Of a stretch of DNA of 64,000 nucleotides, positions 46,991 to 60,930 are shown in pieces. Within the stretch, counting starts at the first letter, position 1, and the number at the start of each line of letters is the position of its first letter. The position numbers were made by a program, and so were the translations under genes. The notes beneath the pieces were generated by a model that saw nothing but the letters and a program-made list of their open reading frames with translations, was not told where the DNA came from and searched no databases. The DNA is from Nosema muscidifuracis (lineage: Eukaryota > Microsporidia > Nosematidae), in assembly GCA_028335825.1 (NCBI GenBank), contig JAIOKI010000011.1, positions 250,501 through 314,500 on the forward strand. Direction: 5' to 3'.

Positions 46991-48997
46991 AAAGATCAAT
47001 CTGAAAACATTATCAAATTAGTAGTTTTCAATCCTTCTTCTACCATTTAAAATGCTCGCTAATTTTTTAGTGCCCTCTGTGATACTTTTTATTAAAAACA
47101 AAAACTAGTAAATATCGACTATTTCTGGCGTTATAAAAGTTTTTATTTTATTTTTTTTGACTTGACCAAAAAATAACTGTAGATGATTTGCCTATTTTTA
47201 ACCTTTCTTCAATAAATAAAAATCATAATTCAATCTAATTATAAGTCTAATATAGATACTATTGTTTTTTATATCTTACTTTGTAACAATTATAAATATT
47301 TCATATTATTCCGGTAAAACATGTTTACGTAAAGCATTTAGTATTTTATTTTCTGCTATTTCTAATTTCAAAGATAAGGTCTTTAGAATAACAAATAATG
47401 ATACTGTTTAGTTATAATTAAAAATTTAAATGTTTATAAAATTCTTAAAACTATAGTTGTTCAAAGTATATTATTTGTTATTTTGCTATACACATTCTTA
47501 AATCTAATGTTATTTATATTATAAAAATATATAAAATCATTACACATTCCATTATTATTTAATAGCAAACTTATTTTAATCTAAAATTCATTCGTAATAC
47601 CAAAACATGTTTAACTTATTTTCTTTTGGTTTTGTGTTTTAAAGCACACCATTAGATTAAAAATTGAAATTATAAAAAAGAAAATAACTATAACTCGATA
47701 ACTAAAAAAGCAATAAAGTGATTAATTAAAGTCATCTATTATAAGCATATTTTAGGGTTAGCTTATCATGGGAATAAAAACATCATGAATATTTACGTCA
47801 ATGTAGATTGCATTCCTGACTGCTACGTCACTCATCTACAAGTATAAAACTTAGTCATAAAATCATTTTTAATAAAATTTAATATTAATGAAATAATTAA
47901 AAGTATTCTGTGATCATATCCTTTTCATATTATTCGTTTAATATACAAATTAAAATTATACCAACAGCAATGTATTTAAATTTGTTTTGATTGTGCATTT
48001 CTTGTGTGTAAATATTTCATTATTTTAGAGACAACTATAAGAAATCTATAGGCAGACTACGCTACATACGATTCTGATATTTTAATACATCATAAAAGGT
48101 GTTTAGAAATCAGAAATAATAGATTTCTTTTTAAATTTTGTGCGATAACTGATTAAACTAAATATATTTGCTTTTTTCTAATTTAAATATTTTTATGAAT
48201 CTTTAACTCTAAGATAAAAAATACGATGATCAGAATTATAGAGAATTCACAATGAAGGATGCCAAAAAAATCATAACAACAAAAATCTATCTAACCGCTT
48301 CTATGAAAGCAGTATTTTTGTTTTATTACCTCATATGAGGTTACCAATATTACATTCTTCTAATAACCAACCAAGTAATTTTTATGAGTAATATATCATC
48401 TTTCCCTATAAGACAATATATTAGAGGGAATGGAACATTTAAACTTTGCTTTTAATCTAAAAATTGCTTAAAAACGTTTGTACGAGACTTAAGGATTTTA
48501 CTACAAGCTAAAATTTTAAACTTTACCAAATTTTATTTATATCGAATTTATCGGAATTATTGAATAAATTTCTCTTTCATTGTTCGTGTTGGCTCGTAAT
48601 CATCATACATTCTTTTTTTCTAATAAAAACATCTATTATTCTTTTCATGTTTATCAATCAAGTACTATCTAAAGACTTCAAAATAATTAATTTGCAACTC
48701 TAAGCTTTTTAGGAGTATTCAAAGCCCTATCTTTTAACTTACTTATAAATAAAGATTTTACATTAAATAAAGTATTGTTTTGTTTTGATAATTCAATAAA
48801 GATACAGTTCATAGTAGTCTTCAATAGAAAACATATTTTTTTATTGTCGAATCTTCATGTAAATTTGCCGATAGAATGTTTTTAAAATGATTAAAATAAG
48901 AAATATAATCTAGTTTTAACTTTTTTTTACTTTTTCTAATGTTCACTAAAAAAAGTAAGCCATATTTAGATTTAAAAAATTATTAGTGAAAAAAAGA
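46991..48997. other. AT-rich DNA, nothing recognised
   Basis: No supported frame or RNA; one perfect 14-base palindrome (ACCTCATATGAGGT) at 48328-48341. Confidence 0.55.
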
Positions 48998-49025
48998 ACC
49001 AAAAATCGCCTGCGAGGTTTTTGGT
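48998..49025. repeat. Imperfect hairpin ACCAAAAATCGC...GAGGTTTTTGGT
   Basis: Arms of about 12 bases pair with one wobble and one mismatch around a 4-base loop, with a CG-rich tip that is rare here. It could be the end of a small DNA transposon or a structural RNA remnant. The surroundings give no support for either. Confidence 0.4.
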
Positions 49026-49890
49026 CTAAAATAATATTACTCGTTTTTTAAAAATAAATGTTTCATTTTAAAAAAATCAGTAGAGTTACATATTATTAGA
49101 TTAGGTGTAATACAAATTATTTTGAAAATAAAATAATGATTTTTTATAGAAATAGAATCACTAGTTAATACTTTTTTATTATGATGCTCGTCTCTGTTCT
49201 TTGGTTATTTTATGTGTTAAAAATTTTTTACTCAGAAATATTTACCAATAAGAGGACGTAGAGTGCTTCCTAAAAATACTTGTGTGAGAAATGATAGTTC
49301 ATGTACAAAATATAGATACATTTAGGGAATGTGTGCATCTTTTTAGTTTTGTAAAATCGAAGAGTTTAAATGGCAAATAGAAGTATTTAATCAATGCCGT
49401 GCCCAAGTTTATGTATCAGTATTAGTAAAGAGAATATTTATTGTGAATCTGTTAAAGACAGCAAGAAATAATCTATTTGTTTAGAAATCAGTGATGGTGC
49501 TGTTTAGACGAAGAATGTATTACAACTTCTTTCAGATGTTCTTCTCATCATTATGAACGAAAATCTAACAAAAAATAAAATACAGAACCATACTTTTAAA
49601 TATGACTTTATAATAAAAAGCTCTTTTTAAAAAATTAAAGAAGAAATGCTAACTGTAAATAAAATTAATGATGACATCGAGAAAAGAAACCTGATGTTTC
49701 AATTGATTTTCACAACTCAAAAACTTGATTTAACTTACGCAAAGAATAGAGATAGATACAAAACGATATGCTAGTTTTTTCTAAGTTCTTTAAAATCAAT
49801 AGATTAGTATTAACTTACAATTTGTAACACGGTAGAGAATTAGAGTAAAAATATTTGAATATAAAAAATGCAAAATTAACTGTAAAAATT
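49026..49890. other. AT-rich DNA with a weak plus-strand coding trace
   Basis: Between about 49255 and 49470 a few plus-strand pieces (RVLPKNTCVRNDSSCTKYRYI, split by stops further on) look coding-like and contain Cys residues. No family can be assigned. Confidence 0.3.
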
Positions 49891-52800
49891 AAAAAATGGT
49901 GGTTTATAAGAAATATAATTTAATATAAAACATGTAATGATAATACAATCAATATACTAATTGAATTTCTTAAGGAATATTTTGCATTAGAAAAAAAGAC
50001 TAAATCTATGGTTAATAAAGAACTAAGTTTAATGAAAGCTTTTCTATTAGGATACTTTTTCATAGTATCTAAAAGCTTTAAAAGATCGATGAATAGGATA
50101 AAGAATAAAACAATAACATATTTTTAGATTCTGACCTGGCATAAAAATAAAGTTTATTGACACAATATAAATCAAAAAAAAACGAATATATTAGAAAGAC
50201 AAATAAATAAAGTAGAGATGACTAATATAATTGCTGATGGATAATCAAGATTATAGAAAATATGTATTAGAGATAATATATAAAAGAACTCTGGCTAAAT
50301 TTGAGGTAATAAAAAAACAAGACTCTGAATATTTTAAGATGACATACGTAAAAATAAAGTTCACATGTAAAAAATATTTTATTTAACATTTATTAGACAT
50401 AAGAATGAATGAAAACTATATAACAGTTAAAATTGTAAAGAAAACAAACGTTTTCAAATACAAAAGTTGTAAATTATTAAAAATAAAGCAAATGATATAG
50501 TTAATATTTGAGTAAACTATGTAAAAACATACAGCATAACTTTATATCTTAAAAACAAGGAACGATCAATTAGTATATAAAGATCGTAATAAATAGAAAA
50601 AATCAATTTATGAATAGCATTAGATAAAATTGACGCTATAAATGGTTTTGTTATTTTTTAAAAAAGTAAAAATTACAAATTGCGAGGGAACAAAATAAAG
50701 AAAAAAACAAATTTAAATTACACTGCAAAAGTAAGTTGACATAAACAAAATCACTGAATCACATCTAGCTTTAAAGATATTACTGATGAAACTAAAATAT
50801 CTGATAATAATCTTAAGAAGACTACAAATGTAATCAGTTTGTAAAAATTTAATGTTATGATCAGTATAGAGGAAATAAAGAAAAACGTAATTGAAGACTA
50901 AAAAGTCGGAAAACGATTAACAGAATAAAAAAGATATATAAGTATTTATAATAAAATAATTCACACAAATACGAAAAACAGTAAACATAAAAATCTATTT
51001 ATTAATATGTAAAATTAAAGATTATAAACATATTAAGTGTTTTAAGAACTCATAAAATTCTTAGAGGTATTTTAGTAATTAAGTCTAAACCTATATTTAT
51101 GGATTTATTTGAGAATTATCAAAATTTAATCACCTATTATTAAAAAATTTGGCAAAAGTATTATAAAAAGTGCGAAAGACATTTCAAAAAAATAATAAAA
51201 TAAAATTAAAATTAATTAGGGGCATTTATTTTGTAAAGAATAATAGTGGAATTTAACTTTTGAAATTTAGGATTCGGTTTTTTTATTGTAATCATAAATT
51301 ATGCAATGAAAATACAACAATAAAATAATGTTTATGGTATAAAAATATATTAAAGATTTACTTTTTTTATAGTGTATAAGATTACTAATATTTTAGAAAT
51401 AATTAATGATTTTAATTATGAATTTAGAATTTAAAAATATTTTTTTAATAATCTAATAGATTTTACTCATATTAAATGACTAACTAGAAATTAAAGAGAA
51501 ACAATTTGGTCTCGTGATCAAGTTGCTAATACTCTATTACAATATTCTAAAAAGATAGTGTAAGCATTAAAAAGTGTGGGCATCAATATATTTGCAGGAT
51601 TATATTGATAAATTTCCTCAGGAAAGTGATTGGCATCAAATTAAATGAAACTTAAAGAAGATATTACGAGGAGATGTATATATATGTAAAAGATTATTGA
51701 TGTGATAAGAGAGGAGATTAGACAATAGATAATTAATATTATGTCCGAAATAAGATCTAGATATATAACAAATTTCAAGCATTTTAGAAGAGACACATCG
51801 TTAGGGACTGTTATTGAGAAGATATAGAAAAAGGAGATTTAATGCTAATTATTTAGAAGATATTATTTAAATAATTGTGGAAAAGAGTTAAAAAAAAGAA
51901 ATATAAATTGAAGAAATAACGAAAATTTATCCAATATTTTTTTTAAAAAATATTTTATCATGTAGTAATTTGAGTGAAACGTAAATATAAGATATTATTT
52001 GATTAAAATGTTTATAAGGGAAACTTCATGGTTATGAAATTAAAAACTTCTTTTAGAGAATGCAACGAACAATGAAAAAAAAACCGGAGAACTAAAGGGA
52101 ATTGAGATGAAACATACATAGAAATAAGAGTTAAGAGAACGACAAATTGATAGTATAAATGTTATAAAGATTTAAAGAAAATGGGTTGAGAATAAATCCA
52201 GCTAAAGTACATTACAAAAGAAAGGAAGTTGAGTTTTAAGAGAAACAATCAAAGTATGAGCATAAAAAACATCTAAAATTAAGAAAATAAGTCTTTAAAG
52301 TATAATAGACAAAAGAATGTAATGAATTGTGGGATTTTCAGAACTTATGAGTTGGTTTAGAAGCTTATCTAAAATTTTGCATTAATTACTGAAGGACGAA
52401 CAAATGTATTAAGGATAAAAGGAATTTGGTTTTGGACGAACAACACGAAAGATGATTTTAAATCAACTAAAGAATTACTAAGAAACACCTGATTATATAA
52501 ACTGTTATATTAATAACTGATACATGAATTACAAAAATATCGGCGATTTTGCAAAAAAAATAAAATTGAACTCAAAAAAGTTGACTCTTGAGGAAGAAAA
52601 GCTATCTAGTATCCGTAAATGATATATTACCATTTAAGAACTTTGAGTATGAACTTTATGGGCAAATATTTGAAATAACTACAAACCATAAAGTCAAAGA
52701 GAAAAAGGAAAATAAAAAGATGGAGAAAAATAGAGAACGAAAAAATGATATGAGCTAGTAATTAAATACAAAGAGTTTACTTTAGGTAAAAATATCGCTT

Positions 52801-53560
52801 CCAAAAATTAAATTTTAGAGATATTAACGAGATTTCTTGTGATCTGAAGAAGAAATATTACTGATATGGTATTAATATTAGATTAAAAGATGCATAAAAT
52901 AATTAGAAAGTAGCGAATAGAAAACCGAAAGAAGGAGTATTTATGGGTACAGCAATTTAGAAATATGAAAACAAGCCATTGATATGTTTTAGTTATAGTA
53001 GATTACTTAATATTTGTATAATTTATAAAGACAAAGGCTATAAGAATGTTTTAGAAAAGATGATCTTTCGGAAATTCTAATAAACAGACAATAAAAAGAA
53101 GTTAAATGTTTAAATTTTAGATAGTGGAGTGAGATAATGACATATAATAGAAATTAAGCAATAACAAGAGAATAAATGGAGCGATAAGGACCATAAGAAA
53201 AGAATATTTCAAATTATAAGGTGAATATATCAAGGCAGAGAGTAAAATTATAGTAGAAAAATAAACAATACATACCAATGTAGGGTTCAATGCACTTTTA
53301 TTAAGGTGATATAAGAAGAATAAATATAAAACAAGGTAAATATGCAAAAACAGTTGATATAGTATAGAGAGAAGTTTGAGTAAAAATAGATGGTAAGTTA
53401 AAAAAAAAGAGAAAATGTAATAAATACATCAAAGAGCGATAGTGGAAGATATTAACAGTGTTTAAGGAAGATTTATATATAGTGAAAGTTGATGATGATG
53501 AAAGAGTAGTTAAAAAAGACACTATGACTTGAAAAGAATTGTAATGATATTAATGTCTAG
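49890..53560 (+). mobile_element. Ty3/Gypsy-type fossil (pol, with weak gag)
   Basis: The first 1.6 kb is only Lys-rich and gag-like. From about 51950 RT traces appear, then the RT end (GLRINPAKVHYKRKEVE-type, about 52180-52240), the connection (NFALITEGRTNVLR, about 52372-52415), RNase H (KNFEYELYGQIFEITT, about 52640-52690) and integrase with its C-terminal tail (DDDERVVKKDT, about 53493-53525). The order fits Ty3/Gypsy. It is old, with many breaks; LTRs were not identified. Confidence 0.6.
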
Positions 53561-53985
53561 CTGTGATGATATAAGGATTTTTTACAAAATAAATAAATTA
53601 CTAACATATACTAATATTCGCTAAATCCTTATTTATAAAATGTAAAATTATATCAAGTATAAATAATGAGATTGGACTTGTCATATCATTATTTATTACC
53701 ATTTTCTGTTAAAAATTACTTAATTTTATAGGTGGCAAGAATTATTTTTTTGTTAAAATATCTTCGATAAACATAATTTGTGTTTGGACTATATTCAGGA
53801 AATCCTCTATTTAGTCAGAATACAACATGTTTAGGACTAAAAAATCTTTTTTATACATGAAAGAATATTCAAATTAAAAAGTTTTAAGTGTTTTTTCATA
53901 AAGAAAGAAAAATTCATTTTGATTTGTAGATATAAAGATTTTGAATGCTATTTTCATACTACAAAATATTTAGTTATTACTAAAA
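53561..53985. other. AT-rich DNA between LTR fossil and MULE
   Basis: May contain the LTR of the left element and the terminal inverted repeat of the right one; neither was recognised. Confidence 0.4.
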
Positions 53986-54850
53986 TAAATGAGTACAACC
54001 ACCTCCCAGATTTTTAAGAACAGGTTTAATATAATTAAATATCATAATGAAAAGTTCTGTTGATACAATTAAAAAAGTTGAAACATCATATATGATGTCA
54101 TTAATAAGTACTCAAAAAAAGAAATGATGCTACTTATAAATTCAAATCGATTACAGATCTGATAAAAAACACATGATTTGCATCCCAGATCAACCTGATA
54201 TTCAAGTTTCATTTATTAAAACAGCAAAAGATGTGTTTTTTTGCAGCATTATACTGAAGTAAATGATGAAAATAGTATTGTTATGTTTTTTTTACAAAAG
54301 ATTAACTTAACATCTCGAGAATAATAATATAGTCTTAATTGATGGTATGTTTAAATCTTGATGAACAAGATTTAAACAACTATATACACCCTGTATATAT
54401 TAATGAATTTATATTTCTTTTGTATCTGTAATGATAAGGCACAAAAATAGCAGTCTTATAGCAAAATAAGAAGCATTTTAGCTTAAAGCTTTCAGATTTT
54501 GAGTCTTCACCTAAATAACCAGCTACTTATAATCGCCTTTTTACTTATCACAAAAATATATCAAGAAAAGTACAATAGCTAAAACAAATGACTTATTACA
54601 AATAATCGTACAGTTTTAAAAAACTTCATACTACTTTTTGTTGTTATAATTTTAAAGTAGATAAAGTACTCAATTATTTTGCTAAAAGAAAAGACAAATT
54701 TATAATAAATAATAATAAACCTACTGTTATAGAATCAGTTAAATACTTTGAAAATAATTATGTAATGCATATAGTTAAGATGAGGATTTTTGAATGTTTA
54801 TGGCCTTGATTTATCAGATTCACTATGAACAACTAATTTTTTAAAATGAT
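53985..54850 (+). pseudogene. MULE (Mutator-like) transposase, decayed
   Basis: Motifs of the MULE transposase family appear in order. EYNHLPD (53991-54011) is the end of the N-terminal zinc-binding region (usual form HNH.P). VLIDGMFKS (54332-54358) holds the first catalytic Asp. RFKQLYT follows in the same frame (54368-54388) after two TGA codons. LSDFES (54489-54506) carries the second Asp, and TYHKNISRKVQ (54543-54575) corresponds to the C-x2-H/FHF-Q-x-RKVQ block. At least one frameshift separates the IDG part from the DFE part, and there are several stops, so the gene is dead. The enzyme would cut and join DNA-transposon ends. The terminal inverted repeats were not found. Confidence 0.8.
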
Positions 54851-55390
54851 TTTATCGGCTTCTAAATAATTTATTCTTATTTAGATTGTTAAAATAAAAC
54901 TAAGTAGATAGTAAAAAAATTAAAAGCATAAAAAATTTTAATGTTATAAATGATTGCTAGTATTTAATTTACCTTAAAGTTTTCAAAATGGTCTTTATTA
55001 TATTAAATTTTTTTTTGGTTTTTGTTTATATATGGCATCATTTTGATACGAAAAAAAAACGGAAAGTCCCATCTTCTTAATCTATAATAATAAATTTGAC
55101 TGAGTTACAAAGTCGAGGGCTTCTTATCGTCTCTATAAGCTATAGAAAGCTAGCAATTATATACTTAAATAAGTATTATATTGATCAATATTTTGTCTTT
55201 TCCTCTTATACTCTCTTGACTGTGTTCATTTGATTTCGCTTGAATATTCTTTGCTTCGACGTTTTTCTTTAGCACGTATGCACTGCATTTTGCTATGAGT
55301 TATATAGATTTGACATGCATGTTATTGATCTGATTATTTTCTGGTTTCTGTGTTTCTTTAAGTTTAATTGTGTAAGTCCTTTGTAGAACT
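54851..55390. other. AT-rich DNA, nothing recognised
   Basis: The right end of the MULE should lie here; no inverted repeat could be paired by eye. Confidence 0.45.
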
Positions 55391-56285
55391 ATGCCTTTTA
55401 TATTTTGTTCTTCAAGAATATAGATTTTATTAATTTTTTGAGTTATTTATTAATATCTGTTATTTTTAAAGAAATTAAAGATTCAATCCAAACCCGCTGC
55501 TTTAAAATATTATTTAATTGGTCATATTTGGATTATAATCGCATATATATTCCTCGTAACCCATACTCTTTCTTTAAACATCTATATTTTTTCCAAAATT
55601 CTTTTATTTCTTCGTTCGAAACTTTATGTTCCTTTAAATCACTATAAATCAGTTTTCATATATTTTATTTTAACTGACAAAAAAATCTTTTTTTGTTTTT
55701 TTCGTTTAGCTAATACTAGGTTCAAAGGCTGCATTGCATCATTGCTGTTCTTTTCGTACTCTGTCAGTGATTTTAATGTTTATTCTTTGTTTCTATCTTT
55801 TATCTAATATCTTATTTGCATGTACTTGACTGTAATTTTTTAGTAGTTAGTTCTTAATAGCTAATTTCAGGATTTTTTCCATATTAGTCATTTTTTAAGG
55901 AATGTAGTTGTGAAAAAACTCTAACCATAATATTCATCATTTCAATAACTTTAGTATATATTCTTAATGAGATCACTTTTCTAGAAGGTGCGCTTCTTAT
56001 ATCTCTATATCTTTAATTCTATGCAGTACTTCTTTAAAATCCTGATCAACTTTTCCTTGGTTGACTGCTTCGGTCAATGAGGTTGTTGCGTATATTTCAT
56101 TTAGTGTTTTAATTATTTTTATTTAAATATCATTTTCTTTGTAACTTCTCATTCTCGTTAGTTTACCATTATCATTAAAGAGAGCTTTTTGTGCTCTCTT
56201 TTTGATATCTACTTCAGGTATTTGGACTTTATTTTTTTGTAAAATTTCTAATTCTGAATACTTACGTGCATTGATTTTTATTAGA
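55390..56285 (-). pseudogene. Unassigned decayed coding region
   Basis: The best part, 56270-56000 on the minus strand, reads ARKYSELEILQKNKVQIPEV, then DIKKRAQKALFNDNGKLTRM, one stop after ENDI, and on through ATTSLTEAVNQGKVDQDFKE and VLHRIKDIEI. A second piece at about 55640-55530 reads HKVSNEEIKEFWKKYRCLKK followed by EYGLRGIYMRL. The composition is strongly protein-like, helical and charged, and less decayed than most flanks. I do not recognise it: LINE ORF1, gag or a dead host gene are all possible. Confidence 0.45.
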
Positions 56286-56755
56286 TAATTAATTAAACTA
56301 AACTAAAGAGAAAGTCTGCCGTATAAGTGAATAACAATCTTAAGTTATTGTTATTAATGTACAACTTTCCTCAGATCATTCAATTAAATATATTTCTGTA
56401 AAATCATCACATTTCTATGATAAATGAAAGTCCTAGGCAATCCCAAAGTCAGAATCAAATTAAGAGATTTAATCAGATTTCTACTAAATACTGGAAATGC
56501 ATATTATGACAAATAAGGATAATAATTGTGAGGTATGTGTTACTTTACTTTAAAAGTAATCTGTCAATATAACACATTTTTGGATTTGCAACTTATAAAT
56601 CCTCGTCCAGTCTATTTCTAGAGCAAAGCGAATTTAACATTGTAGTAAGTGATTTAGAGAAGAATAAAATGAATCAATAATCGAGAATGAAATTTCACAG
56701 CATTATTTTGTAAATTTCAAATAATTTGTTAGAATAGAAAAATGCGTCCATGATA
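56286..56755. other. AT-rich DNA, nothing recognised
   Basis: No supported frame, RNA or repeat. Confidence 0.5.
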
Positions 56756-59520
56756 GAATATATGATCTAATATAGTGATAATAAAAATATATTGGTTCTA
56801 ATTTGCGTTACTGGCGCAAAAAATATTTTTATGCATAATACCGTGAAAGTATTGAAATTTTCTTGCATAATAAATTCGAAGTAATTTCAGGGAATAAAGA
56901 TCACGTAATATCAACTAATTTAGCATAAAAATTTAAATGGTGTTTAATTACTTTATCGTATTTTGTTTTCTGTAACTTCATCAGTAAATTAAAATACATC
57001 TCTCTTAATTTCATAATTAACCTTTAGTCGCTGCTATAGAATAATCGTGGGACAAAAATATGCAAACATCTAATTTAATGTTTTCTTTCAAACCACACAA
57101 AAGTTCTTTAAAAGTGATTTAACGTGCATTATAAGAGATTAAAACTTCTCAATTTCTCTCTGATTAACATATTTTTTATTCCTTTTTGGTTTTTCTCATA
57201 CAACTATTCATTAAGTTCTATTTAATCCAATATTAAAATATCTTTAAATGTATATAGAACCTCAAAATATAATTTTTATATTTATTATCTTATTAGTTAT
57301 ACCTATAAGAGTGCCAAGGTGCGATCATTTTTCTCTACTAAACAATAGCCTGTTATTAAATACCCAATTTTATCTCGTAATTTAATGAACTTTCTACTTT
57401 TTTGATATTAAAAATTTTATAAATTTCTTATGTAATTCCAGTTTTATTAATCGGAACTAAAACTAAAGAAGTGATAATCTGAATTAAGCCTGCAAAATGT
57501 CAATTTTGATTATATAATAAAACAAGTTGCAAACTTTGAACACGTCTCCATATAGCATTTTCAAAGTGAAAAGTAACCCATAATCTAAGAAAATGAAAAT
57601 CATGTTCTATCGCATTATAGGCAGTAGCTTCAAAATCTACTAACTGATTGTTCAGAGAATATTTAATTGAAATAAAGACATATGTATAAGTTTTTTAGTT
57701 TTATTCGAAAAAAAAATAGATTAAGCAAAAATCTGTTCATTAATTCTTCATGTATAATAAATATTGAGGAAGACTTAAAGTCATATCAATATAAACCTCA
57801 AAATTTCTAGCCACAGTTAATCTTCTAAAATACTATAAATCATAAGCAATAATCAAACATTTCTGATATGTAAAGTATTAAAAATGAAAGGAGTATATAA
57901 AATAGGTTTAAAAGTATAATAAATATTATTTTTGACTAAATAAAATGTATGCAATCTTTAATTCTTCACAATTACGAGTATCTTGTAAATTTAAGCTTAT
58001 AAATCCTATAATGTTCTATTAATATTCTAAAATTGAGTAAAATATATAAATTGAAAATCTGCTCATAAAGATTTAACTACCATATTATCAAAATTGAGGT
58101 TTTCGTGCGAGAATATAGCTTTTTTAAATAACAAAATTGTTAAATACTATACTAATATTGTTGGAGTAAAAAAGATTGACAATATGATTGTGCAAAGAAT
58201 TAATTTTGAATAAAAAATATACTATCGGATTGGTTCTATATAATACGTGAGATATAATAAATAATATTTATGTATTGTGTACTTAAATAAAAGAGCTAAA
58301 CAATAAGTCTTTGATTTTTAGCAAAATGTATAACAGAGAACGCTGTATAAGTCAACAATATGTATTTGGAATGATGAAAAGAGATTCAAAAACCTAAATT
58401 ATAATAATTTTTATGGATTTAGAGAAACATTAAAACTACCGATTAAAATAATATATTTCCTGGAACGAGACTTATTAGTGACAAATGGGTGACATATAAT
58501 TTTTAATTGAAGATCCTGATTATATAATAATTGTATTTTATCACTGTAAATGTTTTTATGGATTAAGATGATAATATAATTCATATACAAACGATTGAAT
58601 TATGCTGGATGCATTGCAAAAATTAAGAAATTGATAGCGAATAAAGATATATTTAGATAAAGAAAATCCAAGTTTATGGAAATAAATATCGCAAAATAAA
58701 TATAAACCAAATTTAGTTAAGACAAAGAGAAATTAAAGAACTAGATGCATAAAGGTATGTGGATAAAACAAAAAATGCTTACGAAAAAACTTATTAAAGT
58801 AATTTTAAATATCAATGTTTGAAAAGTGTCACTAATTAATTAAGATTTAAAGAAATTGCAAAATTAAATGGAAAAGAATAAAGTCAGTGTAAAATTATAC
58901 AAGAAGAATATAAGTGAAAAAAATATATATATCACCCAAAATCTACAAAGAATTTTATCTTAATAATCGATTTATCAAATAAAAAATTTTGGGCTTTGTA
59001 CAAAGTCAGGTAGTTAATAATAAAGAGTATAAATCGAAATAGTTTTTAACAGTTACAGAAAGCCGAAATCAAAATACAATCACTAATAAAGAAATGTTAG
59101 CATTTATTTGGTCTATTGAGAATTTTTAATTTTACTTCTTAGTAAAGAAGTTCAGTTTATACTGATTATAAGACATTAAATTTTTTTAGATAAAAAGATA
59201 CGCATTTACAAAAAAAATTATGCAATCATACAAAAGACTACTATTTTTGATTTTTAGATACGTAAGTGTGAATCCTATAAGATTAACATGTCTATATGTA
59301 TTGCCAGTACTTTTATAAAAATTTAGAAGAGGAATTATTTGACAATATAAACATATAAAGAAATGTAAAGGATGAAAATATTATTTATTTGTTGACGGTC
59401 GAAAACAATTAACTTTGGGGAAAAAATTTAGAAATAAGTATTTTTACAATAATTAGAAAATGATTCATATTTAGAAGCACAAATGTGTGGATGTGGCAAT
59501 TATAATTTTCCTAAATTATA
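56755..59520 (+). mobile_element. Ty3/Gypsy-type fossil (protease, RT end, RNase H)
   Basis: A protease-like patch NILVLICVTGAKNIFMHN (56788-56840); RT and connection traces (58560-58900, for example REIKELDA); and RNase H (58955-59190) with DLSNKKFWALYKVR, NKEMLAFIWSIENF and SLYTDYKTLNFF-type pieces. The spacing allows a single element. It is old and broken in many places; integrase may follow. Confidence 0.5.
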
Positions 59521-60780
59521 AACAATTAATTAATTAAAATACAGAAGAAATTGGTTCATCTTATGTTTTTAGAAAAGTTAGATCCAATCCTATAAATTTT
59601 ATTCACATTATAATAAAGTTTATCTATGAATTGTAGATAAGAAAAGTTCTTTGTAAACTAGACAATAAATACCTTTAATAATTCAAAATACTCAAAGCAA
59701 TGAGTATTAGCTCTAGCGTAGATTAGAACCATGTCTCTCAGACTTTGCAAATTAGAATTTTTCTTTTTGAATAACTATTTATTATCTTTTATTAAAAACA
59801 TATCTAGATATATTTTTTCGACAGTCAATCATATTTCTTGATTTGTTATTTCAGAACAAACCATCAAAGATATCTTACTTATGTGAGATATGTAAAACAT
59901 TTGAAGAAAAATAAATGTAAACTGTAATTTAGCATTTAGTTTTTAACTTGTTGTAGATCTCTTTTCATTCTGCTGGCTTTCTTGAAGATGATTTTTTTAA
60001 TTTTTAATTAAATTTAGCATCCTGATATAAACATACTTGATTTATATAAACTCTTCAAAGATTAATATTAATGTATTTGTTCAATTAAACCAGCCAAAAT
60101 TAGAAAAACAGGAATTAATTATAAACTGACATTTTTTTACAAATTTAATTGAAATTTCATTTCTGGTTGTAATTTAACAAAATTTAATAAAAAACAACCA
60201 TAATAAATTATAAAAAAGTTATAAATTCAAGAAACACTCTAATTATGAAAAACATTTGAATATTACAATGATATAAATTTAGAACATCTTTTTTTCAGGT
60301 TCAAAGTTATAAAGTTTCAAATTAATCTATCGATTTTTATTAATAAACTAACCACTAATTAATTAAAACATAAACAAAATTGTAAAGATTAACAATTAAA
60401 TTATAGAAGGCTAAAGAAAAAACAAATCGAAAATATTAGAGACTTTTTGTAAGCAAAAAAGTTAAAGATATTTTACAAATCCATCTCATCTTCAGAATAA
60501 GATTAAAATAGAATGTTATAGAATAAATTTTCAAAAGATAATGGGATTCAACTTAAACGGAAATTTAGTACTTTACGAATCTACATAACAATGAAGCATT
60601 TAACAATTGATATTACACCCTCTAAAATGTGAAATAAGAACAAAAGTTAAAGAAAGATAATATAATTACATAATAGATTTTCCCAATAAGTTATTAGAGA
60701 AGAAAGCTTAAATTCAATACTATTTTAAAAAAAGGCGTAAAGTTTGAACAATTACCGAAATATTAGGAAATATACGTAAT
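59521..60780. other. AT-rich DNA, nothing clearly recognised
   Basis: Scattered Lys-rich traces only. Confidence 0.5.
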
Positions 60781-60930
60781 CAATATATTATGGCTGTTTT
60801 TCAAATAAGCATTTAATATAGCCTCAAGAGTTTAATTATAAAATATTTAAAACTGATCAACAATTTCAATGACAAGTAAATCAACTAGTATGCTCGAATC
60901 TGATAAATCCTTGATAGAGTATGTAAAATT
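60780..60930 (+). mobile_element. Possible integrase-core remnant
   Basis: Plus-strand pieces IMAVFQISI (about 60788-60815) and KYLKTDQQFQ (60843-60870), then QVNQLVCSNLINP, have the spacing of the integrase core around its second catalytic Asp. They could be the 3' part of the 56.8-59.5 kb element. Old and broken. Confidence 0.3.

Noticed and set aside
49250-49560. Possible IS1595/ISXO2-like transposase
   Set aside because: Only a Cys-bearing patch with vague similarity; no catalytic motif or downstream core could be read.
53117-53522. Two overlapping hydrophobic minus-strand frames
   Set aside because: They are antisense to the integrase tail of the plus-strand fossil.
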